A DNA stretch of 64,000 bases from positions 574,001 through 638,000 of the forward strand of contig NZ_QLMA01000005.1 of assembly GCF_003259435.1 (NCBI RefSeq), read 5' to 3'. This DNA comes from Chitinophaga dinghuensis. Its GTDB lineage: Bacteria; Bacteroidota; Bacteroidia; Chitinophagales; Chitinophagaceae. The stretch's first letter is position 1, and each line of letters starts with the position of its first letter. Below, piece by piece: positions 28,920 through 39,144 of this stretch. The translations under genes and the position numbers were made by a program. Under the pieces are notes generated by a model. That model was given only the letters and a program-made list of their open reading frames with translations, had not been told where the DNA came from and made no database searches.

Positions 28920-30872
28920 TCAATTGGAGTTGTGCTTCAATATAAAAGCGTGTATGCTCTCCGTTAATGCCTTCGCAGGCTGAGATAAGTCATCATAGCA
29001 TTTAATCTTGCTCACAACAATCCTGGCGAAATCTGCTTTATTGTAAAGTACGCTAGTCCTGGATTTGGAGGGCTTGGAAAAGATCTTTTTCAAATTTGAC
29101 ACATCTCCTTTTAGCAGGTCGGAAACGTAGTGACAGAATGGTTGCTGGTAATAGTCTGCATGCTTCAGATCTGCAACATCTAAATCTTTGGTTCTACTCT
29201 TTCTGCAATCCTGAAGTACTTCTTGTAGAATTATAGGCGATATTAGATTTTCCATCTCTGTCACATCCAAACAATAGTAATTGTCACCCAGTTCTTTTGC
29301 CAACAGTTGATGGCGGGATTCTTTTCCAATATCTAGATCATGCACCAGCAAAATTCTATTAGATAGCTTGGTAGCCTTGATACGTTGGTCATCGATACAA
29401 TTGGCATCAAAGGTAAAATGCGTAATGTTATTTCCTCCAAACTCAAAATAGGAAAAATGGAGATCTTCCAGGAAATTCCGCGAGCCTGCCGGCAACGACT
29501 TAGCATATACCTCCAAGAACTTTCTCAAATAAATCCTGTCTGAAATTCCTTCTATCCATATACTGCAATTAGACAGAAAGATGGAAGAATTCCGAATCCC
29601 AAGCAGATCCAGTAATGGCGCATCCGGAGAAGAAAGATTCGTCAATTCAAAGCGGGACGTCCCTGCTGCGGTCTGCTTTCTTTCCACAGAAAATATGGAT
29701 ATATCTTCCGGCATTTCTGAAGAAATATCCAATAAGTGGTTACTATGCGTGGAGATAAATACCTGGACATTATCAAACATCAATAATGTTTTGATGAAAA
29801 GTCGCTCTAATCCAGGATGTAAATTCAATTCTGGCTCCTCATACACGATTACATGCCTGCTTTCCCCTCTGTAATAAAAAAGGGGGAAAGTTAGGACAAT
29901 GATGGCCTTAATACCATCTCCCAGCTCATGGATAGGAAATTCCGGCTGCGTTCCAATCTTTACGTGCAATTCTTCAAAGTAACCGGTTTTAATAGCATTG
30001 ATCTCAACAGGCTCTCCATTAAAGAAATTAACGCTTAAAAATGTCTCATAATCGAGGAGAATTTTCCGCCTGGCCTCTCCACTGTTACGAAGCTCCTGAA
30101 TGAGTGTAAACAGTTGCTCTCCGGTAAAGATATTCTCTTTAGGGTAAAGACTGTAATAGAGCATTTGCGCTTTCTCTTTATGAGATGAACCTTGTTGATC
30201 ATAACTCTCAATAGATCTCACAAAATAATCCAAAATACAACGATCCTGTAGGAGCCCATAGGGGATCGCTTCAAAATCCTGTGGATTATAAGAAGTAGTA
30301 CTTTTTTTAGCGTCTGATTTCGGGGACATAAAACGCTTCACACTACGATGCACCGGAATGTAGGTGGTCCAAATCTTACCATCTAATGGTACCTCCATTA
30401 AATCATTAATCCTTCTACACATTCTTTCAACTTCTTCTCCTCTTATTATCATCGATGTAGATAAATCTAATTTTTCACATTGCATCTTCAACCAATTCCA
30501 TATTTGGTATTCATGTAGGACTTCATCTTCAGGCAGAAATGTTGTTAATTCAACAGAACTATTACGTTTACCCCATAATTTTAATTCTTGAAAGTCCGTT
30601 TTTACAGCTTTGATAAAGTCAGCTCTTTTCATCTGATTTAAAGCTATAATATCATATTCGCCGGAGCTTATAGTAGAAAAATGACTGTTCCCATTCCGAT
30701 AGTCCTTCAATTTTAATAGTAACCGCCGTAATAGCCTGCTTTTACCGCTATTATTAGCACCAACAAAGAAATTGATTTTTGAAAGTGAGGGAAGCGTTTT
30801 CAGTGGCTCATCGCCTAAATAATAATCATCCAGGACCTTATCGGGTTCCAAAAATTGTATAGCGGAAATCAT
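28920..30872 (-). CDS. AAA ATPase with TOPRIM domain, OLD-like (650 aa)
   Basis: The ATG at 30872 was preferred because it begins the ISAIQFLEPDKVL strand just before the Walker A motif; the frame is open to 30938. Walker A is GANNSGKS near residue 34. The ABC-type signature region and Walker B (VIVYEEPELNLHPG) lie at about 335-350, and a switch His in STHSNHLLD follows. The C-terminal part begins IWIEGISDRIYL, then YFEFGGNN, LLVHDLDIG and TEMENLI, the order of motifs in TOPRIM nuclease domains of OLD proteins. No UvrD-like partner is adjacent, so it is a solitary OLD. Such proteins often serve in anti-phage defence. By eye the gene is more AT-rich than its neighbours. Confidence 0.83.
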   Translation of the reverse strand: MISAIQFLEPDKVLDDYYLGDEPLKTLPSLSKINFFVGANNSGKSRLLRRLLLKLKDYRNGNSHFSTISSGEYDIIALNQMKRADFIKAVKTDFQELKLWGKRNSSVELTTFLPEDEVLHEYQIWNWLKMQCEKLDLSTSMIIRGEEVERMCRRINDLMEVPLDGKIWTTYIPVHRSVKRFMSPKSDAKKSTTSYNPQDFEAIPYGLLQDRCILDYFVRSIESYDQQGSSHKEKAQMLYYSLYPKENIFTGEQLFTLIQELRNSGEARRKILLDYETFLSVNFFNGEPVEINAIKTGYFEELHVKIGTQPEFPIHELGDGIKAIIVLTFPLFYYRGESRHVIVYEEPELNLHPGLERLFIKTLLMFDNVQVFISTHSNHLLDISSEMPEDISIFSVERKQTAAGTSRFELTNLSSPDAPLLDLLGIRNSSIFLSNCSIWIEGISDRIYLRKFLEVYAKSLPAGSRNFLEDLHFSYFEFGGNNITHFTFDANCIDDQRIKATKLSNRILLVHDLDIGKESRHQLLAKELGDNYYCLDVTEMENLISPIILQEVLQDCRKSRTKDLDVADLKHADYYQQPFCHYVSDLLKGDVSNLKKIFSKPSKSRTSVLYNKADFARIVVSKIKCYDDLSQPAKALTESIHAFILKHNSN

Positions 30873-31360
30873 GTTCTTTGAATTGGAAAATGGTCTGAGA
30901 AAGAAAGTAATATAACAAAAAAGGCGTTCATTCCACACTTCACGAAATAAGGCTGCTTCTTATAACCCAGAAGCGCTAGCCTACATCATAATATAGGTAA
31001 GGTTTATATTCCTTCCTGCAAAAGAATATACTTTTCAAGGAAGGTTAATATCCGCATACAAGTAATCAAAATCAGCCTACCACTTTTACAGGTTGTATGG
31101 TAAATTCGTTATACGTAAAGACTATTGAGTAGATTAAGCAGCATTGCCTATACATATGCCAGTTGCTTAATACCAGGCCCTAATCAACCAAAGAGAGAGC
31201 AAACACCAAGATCAAGACCGGAAGACATATAAATTCCATCGTAAGGATATCTATTATCAACCCAAAATCAATTTTATGATTTAGAAAACCTGTACACATT
31301 TTTGCTGGCAGTCCATCACTGCCAATTGTCACCCTCATGTAATTACCTTAAACAAATGTT
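30873..31360. other. Intergenic region without a gene
   Basis: About 490 bp between the divergent OLD-like gene and the secreted metalloprotease. No convincing ORF or RNA gene was seen. It must hold both promoters. A small inverted repeat (TGGCAGT/ACTGCCA, 31306-31324) lies 36 bp before the metalloprotease start. Confidence 0.5.
31306..31324 (+). promoter_or_regulatory. Inverted repeat upstream of the metalloprotease gene
   Basis: TGGCAGT and ACTGCCA are separated by five bases. It could be an operator half-site pair or a leader hairpin. No regulator can be named. Confidence 0.35.
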
Positions 31361-34300
31361 ATGTCACAATTATCAAAAATGATAATAGGGGCTTTCCTTT
31401 GCCTTATTATTGCCTTCCCGGCAATGGCACAGAAAACCGCGCCTATGCCTCCTCTGGCCGACCACTGTACGGCCTCGCAGGCCATGCAGGAACTGTACAA
31501 AAAACAGCCTGCCGCTAAAAAAAGAGCAGAAAAAATGGAGGCCTTCACCAAATCATTTATCGCCAATGCCCATCAAATGCGTGCATCAGCGCAAGCCACA
31601 CAACCCGTGCAATACACTATCCCCGTTGTATTCCACATCAATGATCCGGTAAATCCATACAAGGTTACAATGGAGCAAATCCGCTCTGCCATTGATATCC
31701 TTAACCAGGATTACAACCTACTGAACCAGGACTATTCTCAAATAGATTCCAGATTCATAGGACTAGCCGCTAATCTCCATATTACGTTTAAACTGGCCAA
31801 CATCGACCCTAATGGCAACCCAACTACTGGCGTTACCTATCACGTCAATGATCTGGATGGCCGCTCCCCGGACGGTTCCGGTAGCGCCGTAAAAAGCGTT
31901 TCCTACTGGCCCGGAGAAAAATACCTGAATATATGGATCGTAAGCGAAGTAGAACAGAAAGGCGTTTATAACAACTCCGGATGGACTTACCTCCCAGATG
32001 ACGGCGTAGCTGCTGCACATCTGGATGGCGTTGTATACAACTGGCGTTATCTGGGAGCGCCTGGTATCGGCTCCTCTGAAAATGGCTATCCGAACATGAA
32101 ACGGGTACTCACCCACGAAGTAGGCCACTTCCTCAATCTATGGCATACCTTCGATAACGGCTGCAACGCCCCCGGCGATTATGTGGACGACACCCCTCCT
32201 ACTCAGTCCAACTACGGCGGATGTAACCTCAACGCAAACTGGTGCGGCGCGGTCGCCAACGTGGAAAATTATATGGACTATTCTTCCTGCGTGAAAATGT
32301 TTACCCTCGGCCAGAAAGATCGTATGCTGGCGGCGCTGAACAGCTCCGTGGCTTCCCGCAATAACCTCTGGACCAACGCCAACCTGGCAGCCACACTCAT
32401 TGCTGATTCCGTTAAGCGCATCATTCCATCTTATGTTACCTTCCTGGAAAGCGATACTAACAATGGTAGTATAACGTTGAAGGATACACTGCGACTTGCA
32501 GGAGGCGCTAAATTCACCTTGAGCAGCGGTAATATGGTACTGGGTACCCACTATACAGTACAGAACCTCCCAGCAGGACTTACCGCCGTTATACAGCTTG
32601 TAAACGATTCTACCGCCGTATTATCATATAACGGAAATGCTACACAGAATAACGCTTCCAATAGTACTGACAGCGTTCGGGTAACGTTCCTCAGCGCGGC
32701 CATACAGGGAGGCGCGAGTGTATTGAACCGGCCAGACCTCCTACTGGGTATACATTTCATTGATCCATATAAAATCATTTACGGCAGTTTATCTAATACT
32801 GTCATCAATGCCTCCAATACATGGAACTATTTTACTTTCAATAATGCGGGTGATGCAGCCTATGGTGGCTGGTATGATGGCGGAAAACTACGCCTGGAAA
32901 CCTATCAGAAATCTGCGATATGCGACAGTGGCTCCCTTAATATTTCTCCACTGGCTGTCAATACCCTGATCTCAACTGCATCTGCCTTTGTACCAGGAGG
33001 CGCCTATCCAAATGAACATAACATCTGGACTACCTCCTTCACCAAATGGGCCGGCAAAACCGCATACGCAGGTATTCAATTCACTATCGGTGGAAAACCG
33101 CGCTATGGCTGGATACGCATGAACGTTTCCGCCGATGGCAGCACACTGACGCTGAAAGACTATGCTTACAGTCAGGCCCCTTATGGTAGCATCAAAGCGG
33201 GAGATCCCGGTGGTACCCTGCCCGTATTCTCCAAAACAACAGTACGCGAAGCGCTGGCAAACGATGGCGGTATCAGCGATACTGTAAATATTGATTTACT
33301 GGGAAATACATTTGCTATCAGCTCCGGAGATTTCACCAATAATGTTCAGTATAAAGTTTCTTCGCTGCCAGCCGGATTAAGCGTAAAAATCACCGCGCTC
33401 AGCAACACCACTGCCCGACTTACTTTCACCGGTAAAGCCGCCAGCCACGCAGTGGCCAATAATACTAATATTACGATCAGCTTCCTTGGAGCAGCCTTCA
33501 GCCCCAGACCTGATACCACTTCACAACAACTGGGTATCAGCTTCAGGAATCCATACACCATTCGCTATATCCAGACAGATACTACTACCTATACCGTTAG
33601 CGGTAGCAATAACTGGTATTACTTCCTCATGGATAATAACAACGATGCCGCTTATGGTCTTTGGATAGACAGTGCCAGATTGCGTTTTGAAACCTACACC
33701 CAGCCAATGGTTTGTGTGCCAGGTACCAAAAACATATCACGGCTGCCGCTCAACACCAATATCAGCGACACTTCCAGCTGGGTGGCAGGTGGTGCATACC
33801 CTAACGAGCATATGCTAAGTACCTCTTCCTATACAACCTGGAATGGTCAAACCGGTTATGCAGGATTCAGCTTCACCAGTCAGGGCGATACCTACTACGG
33901 TTGGTTCAGATTTAAAGTAAAACCTAACGGTACTGGTTATACGCTGATTGACTACGCCTATAATACCAAGCCGTCAACGGCTATTAAAGCAGGACAGCAA
34001 TCATTACCATCGGATACTACTGTGACGCCTTCCAGCTATTGCACAGCAAGTACCCTGCTCAATTATAACAGTATCACAAGAGTACGCCTTGCCAACCTGG
34101 ATAATTCCTCCGGATGGACCAGCTACAGCGATTACACTTCCCTCTCCGCCAATGTTACGAAAGGACAAACCTATACCCTTACCGTAAATTGCGGCGTAGA
34201 ATACTGGCCGGATATTTCAGTAGCGGTATGGATAGACTGGAACGGCGACAAACGATTCAATGATACAACTGAAAAAGTTTATGTAACCCGTAGTGCAGGA

Positions 34301-34732
34301 CCATTCACACAAAGCATCACCGTACCTTCCAATGCAATCAGCGGTACCACCAGGATGCGCGTACGCATGGGATATGGCCAGAATATGGTGCCATGTGGCG
34401 TAGATACCTATCAGGGAGAAGTGGAAGACTACAATATCAATATCAGTAGTGGCACGCTTGCACTCACTGCCGCTACGGCCAGCGACAATTCCGTCACCGC
34501 TACCAATCCGTTTACAGACAGAATCAAGGTCAACTACCATTCTGCCATGGAAGCCAAAGTACTGGTACGTATGTACGACTTGCGAGGTAATATAGTCAAG
34601 CAACTCACGGCCAGCGTTAACAAAGGAGACAATGTTATACAGCTGGATAATCTGGGAAGCTTATTGCCTGGAATGTATGTGATCAGAATAGCGAACAGAG
34701 ATAAACACTATGAAGTAAAGGTGATAAAATAA
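31361..34732 (+). CDS. Secreted M43-like metalloprotease with GEVED and T9SS sorting domains (1123 aa)
   Basis: The signal peptide ends AMAQ at residue 24. The metzincin core is HEVGHFLNLWH (His252, Glu253, His256, His262), with a Met-turn in ENYMDYSS near 302, as in M43 cytophagalysin-type proteases. Two similar halves follow, about 345-600 and 610-870. Each has a beta domain, then an AAYG-W-D motif, then a VPGGAYPNEH or VAGGAYPNEH motif. A GEVED domain covers about 895-1030 (IDWNGDKRFND, GEVEDYNI). The last 80 residues form a type A type IX sorting domain (MYDLRGNIVKQL, LPGMYVIRI). The mature protein should be exported across the outer membrane and anchored or released. Confidence 0.92.
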   Translation: MSQLSKMIIGAFLCLIIAFPAMAQKTAPMPPLADHCTASQAMQELYKKQPAAKKRAEKMEAFTKSFIANAHQMRASAQATQPVQYTIPVVFHINDPVNPYKVTMEQIRSAIDILNQDYNLLNQDYSQIDSRFIGLAANLHITFKLANIDPNGNPTTGVTYHVNDLDGRSPDGSGSAVKSVSYWPGEKYLNIWIVSEVEQKGVYNNSGWTYLPDDGVAAAHLDGVVYNWRYLGAPGIGSSENGYPNMKRVLTHEVGHFLNLWHTFDNGCNAPGDYVDDTPPTQSNYGGCNLNANWCGAVANVENYMDYSSCVKMFTLGQKDRMLAALNSSVASRNNLWTNANLAATLIADSVKRIIPSYVTFLESDTNNGSITLKDTLRLAGGAKFTLSSGNMVLGTHYTVQNLPAGLTAVIQLVNDSTAVLSYNGNATQNNASNSTDSVRVTFLSAAIQGGASVLNRPDLLLGIHFIDPYKIIYGSLSNTVINASNTWNYFTFNNAGDAAYGGWYDGGKLRLETYQKSAICDSGSLNISPLAVNTLISTASAFVPGGAYPNEHNIWTTSFTKWAGKTAYAGIQFTIGGKPRYGWIRMNVSADGSTLTLKDYAYSQAPYGSIKAGDPGGTLPVFSKTTVREALANDGGISDTVNIDLLGNTFAISSGDFTNNVQYKVSSLPAGLSVKITALSNTTARLTFTGKAASHAVANNTNITISFLGAAFSPRPDTTSQQLGISFRNPYTIRYIQTDTTTYTVSGSNNWYYFLMDNNNDAAYGLWIDSARLRFETYTQPMVCVPGTKNISRLPLNTNISDTSSWVAGGAYPNEHMLSTSSYTTWNGQTGYAGFSFTSQGDTYYGWFRFKVKPNGTGYTLIDYAYNTKPSTAIKAGQQSLPSDTTVTPSSYCTASTLLNYNSITRVRLANLDNSSGWTSYSDYTSLSANVTKGQTYTLTVNCGVEYWPDISVAVWIDWNGDKRFNDTTEKVYVTRSAGPFTQSITVPSNAISGTTRMRVRMGYGQNMVPCGVDTYQGEVEDYNINISSGTLALTAATASDNSVTATNPFTDRIKVNYHSAMEAKVLVRMYDLRGNIVKQLTASVNKGDNVIQLDNLGSLLPGMYVIRIANRDKHYEVKVIK

Positions 34733-34743
34733 CGTAACACATT

Positions 34744-34796
34744 CTATTATACAAGAAGGCCGCTTCAACATATGAAGCGGCCTTCTTGCATAATAG
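34744..34796. terminator. Strong bidirectional terminator
   Basis: A 16-bp perfect stem (34752-34767 with 34773-34788) has a five-base loop. A single mismatch is followed by seven further paired bases on both sides (CTATTAT with ATAATAG). It separates the convergent metalloprotease and membrane-protein genes. Confidence 0.85.
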
Positions 34797-34810
34797 AGGT
34801 TTTATAATCC

Positions 34811-36100
34811 TCATCCAGCCACAATATCCAGCAAAGACTTCACAAAAGCAGCCAGCAAAGGAGCTCCCATCACCAGTAGATCCATTACTTTTTTGACCAT
34901 AGGTACCGGCTCCAAAACTTTGAGCTGAGCGCCATCAGATGGATAGGCCACCAACATCTTTTGGTTGATATCGTTCAGCCTTAACTGGGTGGGTATAAAG
35001 AATATCATCAGAATAAAAGTGTGCAGAATACCATAGAAGTATATTAATTCTATTCGGAAATAATCATGCCCGATATTGGCATTATACGCCTTTACCAGAT
35101 CCAATGTATTCAGGGCCGTATAAAACTGGCCAGAAGTAATCACCGCCAACGTCATAGTAAGGGCCGCGATGAGAAAATAGGTTTTGAAGGAAGTATTGAT
35201 ATTCACCAACTCATCTCTATGCGCTGTTATATCAGTACTTTTACCAATACTTGCCGCCGCACTGGAAGAGAACATCATCCCTGCAAGACACAGTGCTGCT
35301 GTAATGTAGCCAAGTACATTTACCACATCAAACACGCTATTCATACTCCGCATAAATAATACTGGTTTTACAATCACAGTATCATCATTGGAAGACAATA
35401 ACCAAATATAGAAAGCAATACATACCAGCACGATTAATCCCACATAAATAACTTTCCATTTTAGTGGAAAATTATTCATCGGGGTAAACAGCTTGGTTAA
35501 TAGAAACAGTATCAGCAATACATATAGAATTACCTGAATTACCAGCAACAACGCCCAAAATCCGAAGTTGGGATATTTCAGCATGAACTGGTCTGAGTCC
35601 ATGTTTTTAACCCTCAGAAAGATATTGTGACTCACAGTTTTCGTAGGTAGTGCTGAATCAGCATAAATGACCTTGAGTGGATAAGCGTAATTACTATCAT
35701 TATCTCCAATCTCAGGCAAACTGCGAAAACTAAAGGCAGGGTCCAGTCGTATCGACTTGACTGCAAATGTCTCTACCTCGCTATTGCTCATGGCAGCTAC
35801 ATGGTCGCGGGTACGTATCAATACCTTTTTCTGTAAATCGAACAGACTATCTGTAGATTTTATATTGGGAGACATTAGTCCTACATCCTGCCGCTGCGCT
35901 ACCAATGCAGGAATGGCTGTCTTATCCCGAAGAGCACTGTCGATCACAGTGAAGAGCACTTCCCGTGGCTCCCAGCGCAGCTCATGAAATTGTTTCTTTA
36001 CATCTTTACCATTAAGGATAAAATCGAATGCTAACTTAAAAGTAATGATACCAACCACTACCAGCAGTAGCGGAAATAGCAAGGGGCGTGTTGTTTGCAT
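34811..36100 (-). CDS. Polytopic membrane protein of unknown function (429 aa)
   Basis: One helix at about 6-26 precedes a soluble, probably periplasmic domain at 27-178. Five further transmembrane helices follow, at about 180-203, 216-236, 258-278, 306-324 and 351-371. A hydrophobic C-terminus (405-425) may be a seventh. No signature motif is visible, and it resembles neither a transporter nor a sensor family I can name. It is flanked by terminators on both sides, so it is transcribed alone. Confidence 0.75.
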   Translation of the reverse strand: MQTTRPLLFPLLLVVVGIITFKLAFDFILNGKDVKKQFHELRWEPREVLFTVIDSALRDKTAIPALVAQRQDVGLMSPNIKSTDSLFDLQKKVLIRTRDHVAAMSNSEVETFAVKSIRLDPAFSFRSLPEIGDNDSNYAYPLKVIYADSALPTKTVSHNIFLRVKNMDSDQFMLKYPNFGFWALLLVIQVILYVLLILFLLTKLFTPMNNFPLKWKVIYVGLIVLVCIAFYIWLLSSNDDTVIVKPVLFMRSMNSVFDVVNVLGYITAALCLAGMMFSSSAAASIGKSTDITAHRDELVNINTSFKTYFLIAALTMTLAVITSGQFYTALNTLDLVKAYNANIGHDYFRIELIYFYGILHTFILMIFFIPTQLRLNDINQKMLVAYPSDGAQLKVLEPVPMVKKVMDLLVMGAPLLAAFVKSLLDIVAG

Positions 36101-36285
36101 AAATACAGGTATATAGGGATTAAAAAATGTTGCATCGAGTGGAATTAATGTGCAGCCTATGCTGGAAGAACACCTGCTACCTTACTACTCTTTATGTTTA
36201 CAACAGCTTCAGGACAGTATATTATTATGCTCTATTTTCTGGGGCTGTGATGATTAAAATATTCACGCTGCTATAATAGTACATA

Positions 36286-36343
36286 AAATTGATACTGTCA
36301 AATTTACCGTCTATGGAGACAGGGAATTTGACAGTATCAATTT
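36286..36343. repeat. Long inverted repeat between two minus-strand genes
   Basis: Arms of 19 bases, 36286-36304 and 36325-36343, pair perfectly around a 20-base loop that itself has a GTCT/AGAC pairing. It lies 48 bp past the stop of the DUF5686 gene. Its minus-strand 3' side is followed by ATTTTATG, so it may terminate that gene. A mobile-repeat origin is an alternative. Confidence 0.7.
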
Positions 36344-36391
36344 AGTTTGGATCGTAGTGTGACAACTGTAGTCAGACAAGAAGGTGTCTCA

Positions 36392-38902
36392 TCAAAACTG
36401 TAATCGGAAACTACCAAACAATCCAAAATCGCCGGTCTGGGAGGTATTAGTCTGCTGCGGATAAATTCTCCACACAGCATCTATACGGAAGAACCGGAAG
36501 ATATTATCAAAGCCAGTGCCTACTTCAGTATATATATTCCCTTTAAGGGAGCGCATGCCATATCCGCTGAATTCCATATGGTTGAACATGCGGTTGTTGT
36601 TGGACAGATCACCTATTACTGATTTTACATTCCAGAACTGGCGCACGCCTGTTCTTCGCATGAATGGCAACAGGTTCAATAATTTTCCATTAAAATTGTG
36701 CTCTATATTCAGACCTGCATAACGGTCACTAAAAAATTCATATTTTTTCATCAGGCTGAAAGCCTCCTTATTGTAGTAATAAGTTTCATTTCCCGGATGC
36801 ATCTGCAATAGCATGAAAGGTAAACGATCCGTGAAAATCCGGCCCGCATATACCATATAGTTCACCTTTCCCCATCCCGGTAATGGAAACTGCTGCCGCA
36901 CGCTGACACTTACTTTCTGATAGTGGTATTTACTATCGAATACTGCCGTCGGCGCAAATGCATAGGCCACCTCTGCCACCGGTAAATTGCTACGCACCCT
37001 CCTGACCTTCCGGAAAGTACGTACTTCCTTCTCTCCTGGCGCATAACGGAATTTCAACTGCAATTCTGTGTTTACCACCTTTCCCTTTTCTTCCGAGAGG
37101 AATAATTTATGCGGCGGAAGCGGATCAAAGGTAGTATAGCAACTACGCACGATTGTACTCTGTAATGAGAACTGTTGTGGAAACTGTTTAAGCACTGAAA
37201 TACTTGCATCTGCCTCCCGGATAAACTTCTGCGGAATACCATGCCGGCGCACCAGCTGTCCGAAGATATTATCCAGGGATACTTCTTCCCCGTTAAAACC
37301 CCGCTGATTATTATCCAGATCATCTTTATAGAGAGCGGTCACCTGCCAGCCGTTGTCTCCGGGCCAGATATGGGTCACTGCCATACTACCTTTGAGCGAC
37401 TGGTCCTTCAGCCCATAAGCAAGATATCCATTCAGGCGCCAGTTGCGACTGAAAGCGGCCGTTGTCCCCAAATCAAATCGCAGTCTCGGCCCTTCTACCC
37501 TGTTACGACTAATCCATTTATACCATGGGCCAATCTCTAATTTCCCCAGTTTTATGTGTCCGTCTAACAAAAAGGTAACCGTATTATTCAACCGCTTAAA
37601 CGCAGGCATCGATTTTAGTGTATCCACCAACGTTAGTGCGCGCATCTCATTTCCCGTCAATGTTTCGGGGCGATGACCATCCAGATATTCCTTTCCTATT
37701 ACCAGCGCGCTGTCAGGTATTACCACTTCCTCTTTTCTGCGATTGGCATTGAGCTTTTCCGTGATAAAATCTTCATCCGTAACAATATGATTATACAACG
37801 TGGTTTTCCGCCCAATAAAAGTAGTCCTGTCTTTGCCCAGTGGCGCCAGTTCCACAATAAAACGGTCTTTAGTCACCACCCATTCTTTCTCTTTATACTT
37901 ACTGAACTCCTGGATAATGCTCAGCCGCTTTACGAAATTGATATCTACAGCGCCGGCCACCGCCATGCTGATTTTCTGAATAGCCCAGGTGGAAGCCTGT
38001 ATCCAACAGTCGCCTGCAAATAAGTTCTCTCCTTCCCGTTTAGGCGTAAATGCAAGATGGTAATACTGTTCCCCATGCATCACTACAGTATCCAATCCTT
38101 TATAATGATAATAATGATCTCCTACGCTTCCTATCGGACTAATAAACTCGCGGCCAAAGATAAACAGGGAGTTTTGGTAACTATTGATCTTTTGATTGAT
38201 GCCACCCAGGTATTGCATAACGGACTCGTTCTTTATACCGCTGGTATTCAGCGCTCGAATCTCTTCCCTGATATTGGGAGGCGTGCCAGCGGAATAGTAA
38301 TCGGAAACCGATTCACTGAGAAACACCGGCAGGAAAGGTTGCTGCTCTGATACAGTATCTATCTGCTTAGCTACAAAGGCATAGGGCTTCATCAGTCTGG
38401 ATTTCTCCCACCTTTGTTGGTTGATATTGGATAAATCTATCTCCAGTTTATTATATAATTCCGCATAATAACTACGATAATGTGCCGGGGAATTCTCCTC
38501 TTTATGGGCCACTATTTGCCGCCACCATACCAAACCCTTATCCATCTTGGCCTTTACTTCCACCCCTAGTTTTACAGCGGCTTCCAGCTGTATTACCAAT
38601 GGCGACACACGAGTTGCTTCCAAGGATAATGCTTTCACTTCATAGCCCACATAACGAATGATTAATGAATCGTCTTTCCGGGAACTGCTGGCCAGTTGAA
38701 AACCGCCCACACTATCAGTCATTACGCCGTAGCCGGCGATTTTCCAGTAAACAGTGGCAAATGGTAATGGCTCTTCTGTGAATTTGTTCACGACCCTTCC
38801 ATTGGTAGTAGGAATACGTTGGGCCCAGATCTGTTTAGCAGATAATAGCAAACAAAAAAACACGACCCATCCTTTGCAAGTACAGATAAAGGTTTGCGGC
38901 AT
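36392..38902 (-). CDS. DUF5686/carboxypeptidase-regulatory-like outer-membrane protein (836 aa)
   Basis: The ATG at 38902 gives a good signal peptide ending KQIWAQ at residue 28; an upstream in-frame ATG at 38956 gives none. Residues about 30-115 form a carboxypeptidase-D regulatory-like domain (GRVVNKFTEEPLPFATVYW, DSVGGFQL). The remainder has the features of the DUF5686 family of Bacteroidota, with a central soluble region and a C-terminal half of amphipathic strands ending in Phe (FGSFRLQF), typical of an outer-membrane beta-barrel. The function is unknown; a role in TonB-independent envelope transport or assembly is possible. Confidence 0.87.
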   Translation of the reverse strand: MPQTFICTCKGWVVFFCLLLSAKQIWAQRIPTTNGRVVNKFTEEPLPFATVYWKIAGYGVMTDSVGGFQLASSSRKDDSLIIRYVGYEVKALSLEATRVSPLVIQLEAAVKLGVEVKAKMDKGLVWWRQIVAHKEENSPAHYRSYYAELYNKLEIDLSNINQQRWEKSRLMKPYAFVAKQIDTVSEQQPFLPVFLSESVSDYYSAGTPPNIREEIRALNTSGIKNESVMQYLGGINQKINSYQNSLFIFGREFISPIGSVGDHYYHYKGLDTVVMHGEQYYHLAFTPKREGENLFAGDCWIQASTWAIQKISMAVAGAVDINFVKRLSIIQEFSKYKEKEWVVTKDRFIVELAPLGKDRTTFIGRKTTLYNHIVTDEDFITEKLNANRRKEEVVIPDSALVIGKEYLDGHRPETLTGNEMRALTLVDTLKSMPAFKRLNNTVTFLLDGHIKLGKLEIGPWYKWISRNRVEGPRLRFDLGTTAAFSRNWRLNGYLAYGLKDQSLKGSMAVTHIWPGDNGWQVTALYKDDLDNNQRGFNGEEVSLDNIFGQLVRRHGIPQKFIREADASISVLKQFPQQFSLQSTIVRSCYTTFDPLPPHKLFLSEEKGKVVNTELQLKFRYAPGEKEVRTFRKVRRVRSNLPVAEVAYAFAPTAVFDSKYHYQKVSVSVRQQFPLPGWGKVNYMVYAGRIFTDRLPFMLLQMHPGNETYYYNKEAFSLMKKYEFFSDRYAGLNIEHNFNGKLLNLLPFMRRTGVRQFWNVKSVIGDLSNNNRMFNHMEFSGYGMRSLKGNIYTEVGTGFDNIFRFFRIDAVWRIYPQQTNTSQTGDFGLFGSFRLQF

Positions 38903-38974
38903 CAGATAAACAGTTGTAGTACCTATATGACGTTCATTTTCTGTCCTCCCCTCCATTACATTCTCAGATTACCC

Positions 38975-38982
38975 CAAAAGTA
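38975..38982 (-). promoter_or_regulatory. Candidate -7 box for the DUF5686 gene
   Basis: The minus strand reads TACTTTTG, an exact TAnnTTTG match, 72 bp upstream of the chosen start at 38902. A weak GTTG lies about 19 bp further upstream. Confidence 0.5.
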
Positions 38983-39069
38983 GTACATACCAAGCGATCC
39001 GCAACCTGCAAGAGAATTAACAAAAATAAATTATGCGATTTATTAAAATATGAATATATTCATAGTATG

Positions 39070-39099
39070 TTTCGTCGATAGTTTATATAACTACTTTTG
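39070..39099 (+). promoter_or_regulatory. Candidate Bacteroidota promoter for the 39145-43212 operon
   Basis: TTTC at 39070-39073 and TACTTTTG at 39092-39099 are separated by 18 bp and fit the -33/-7 layout. The first start codon is 46 bp downstream of the -7 box. Confidence 0.6.
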
Positions 39100-39144
39100 C
39101 TATACCTAGTTTTCTGATATTTACTGACATTATAATTCCCCAAA

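Noticed and set aside
34811..36100. Ion channel or transporter assignment
   Set aside because: The helices are clear, but I saw no selectivity or substrate motif.
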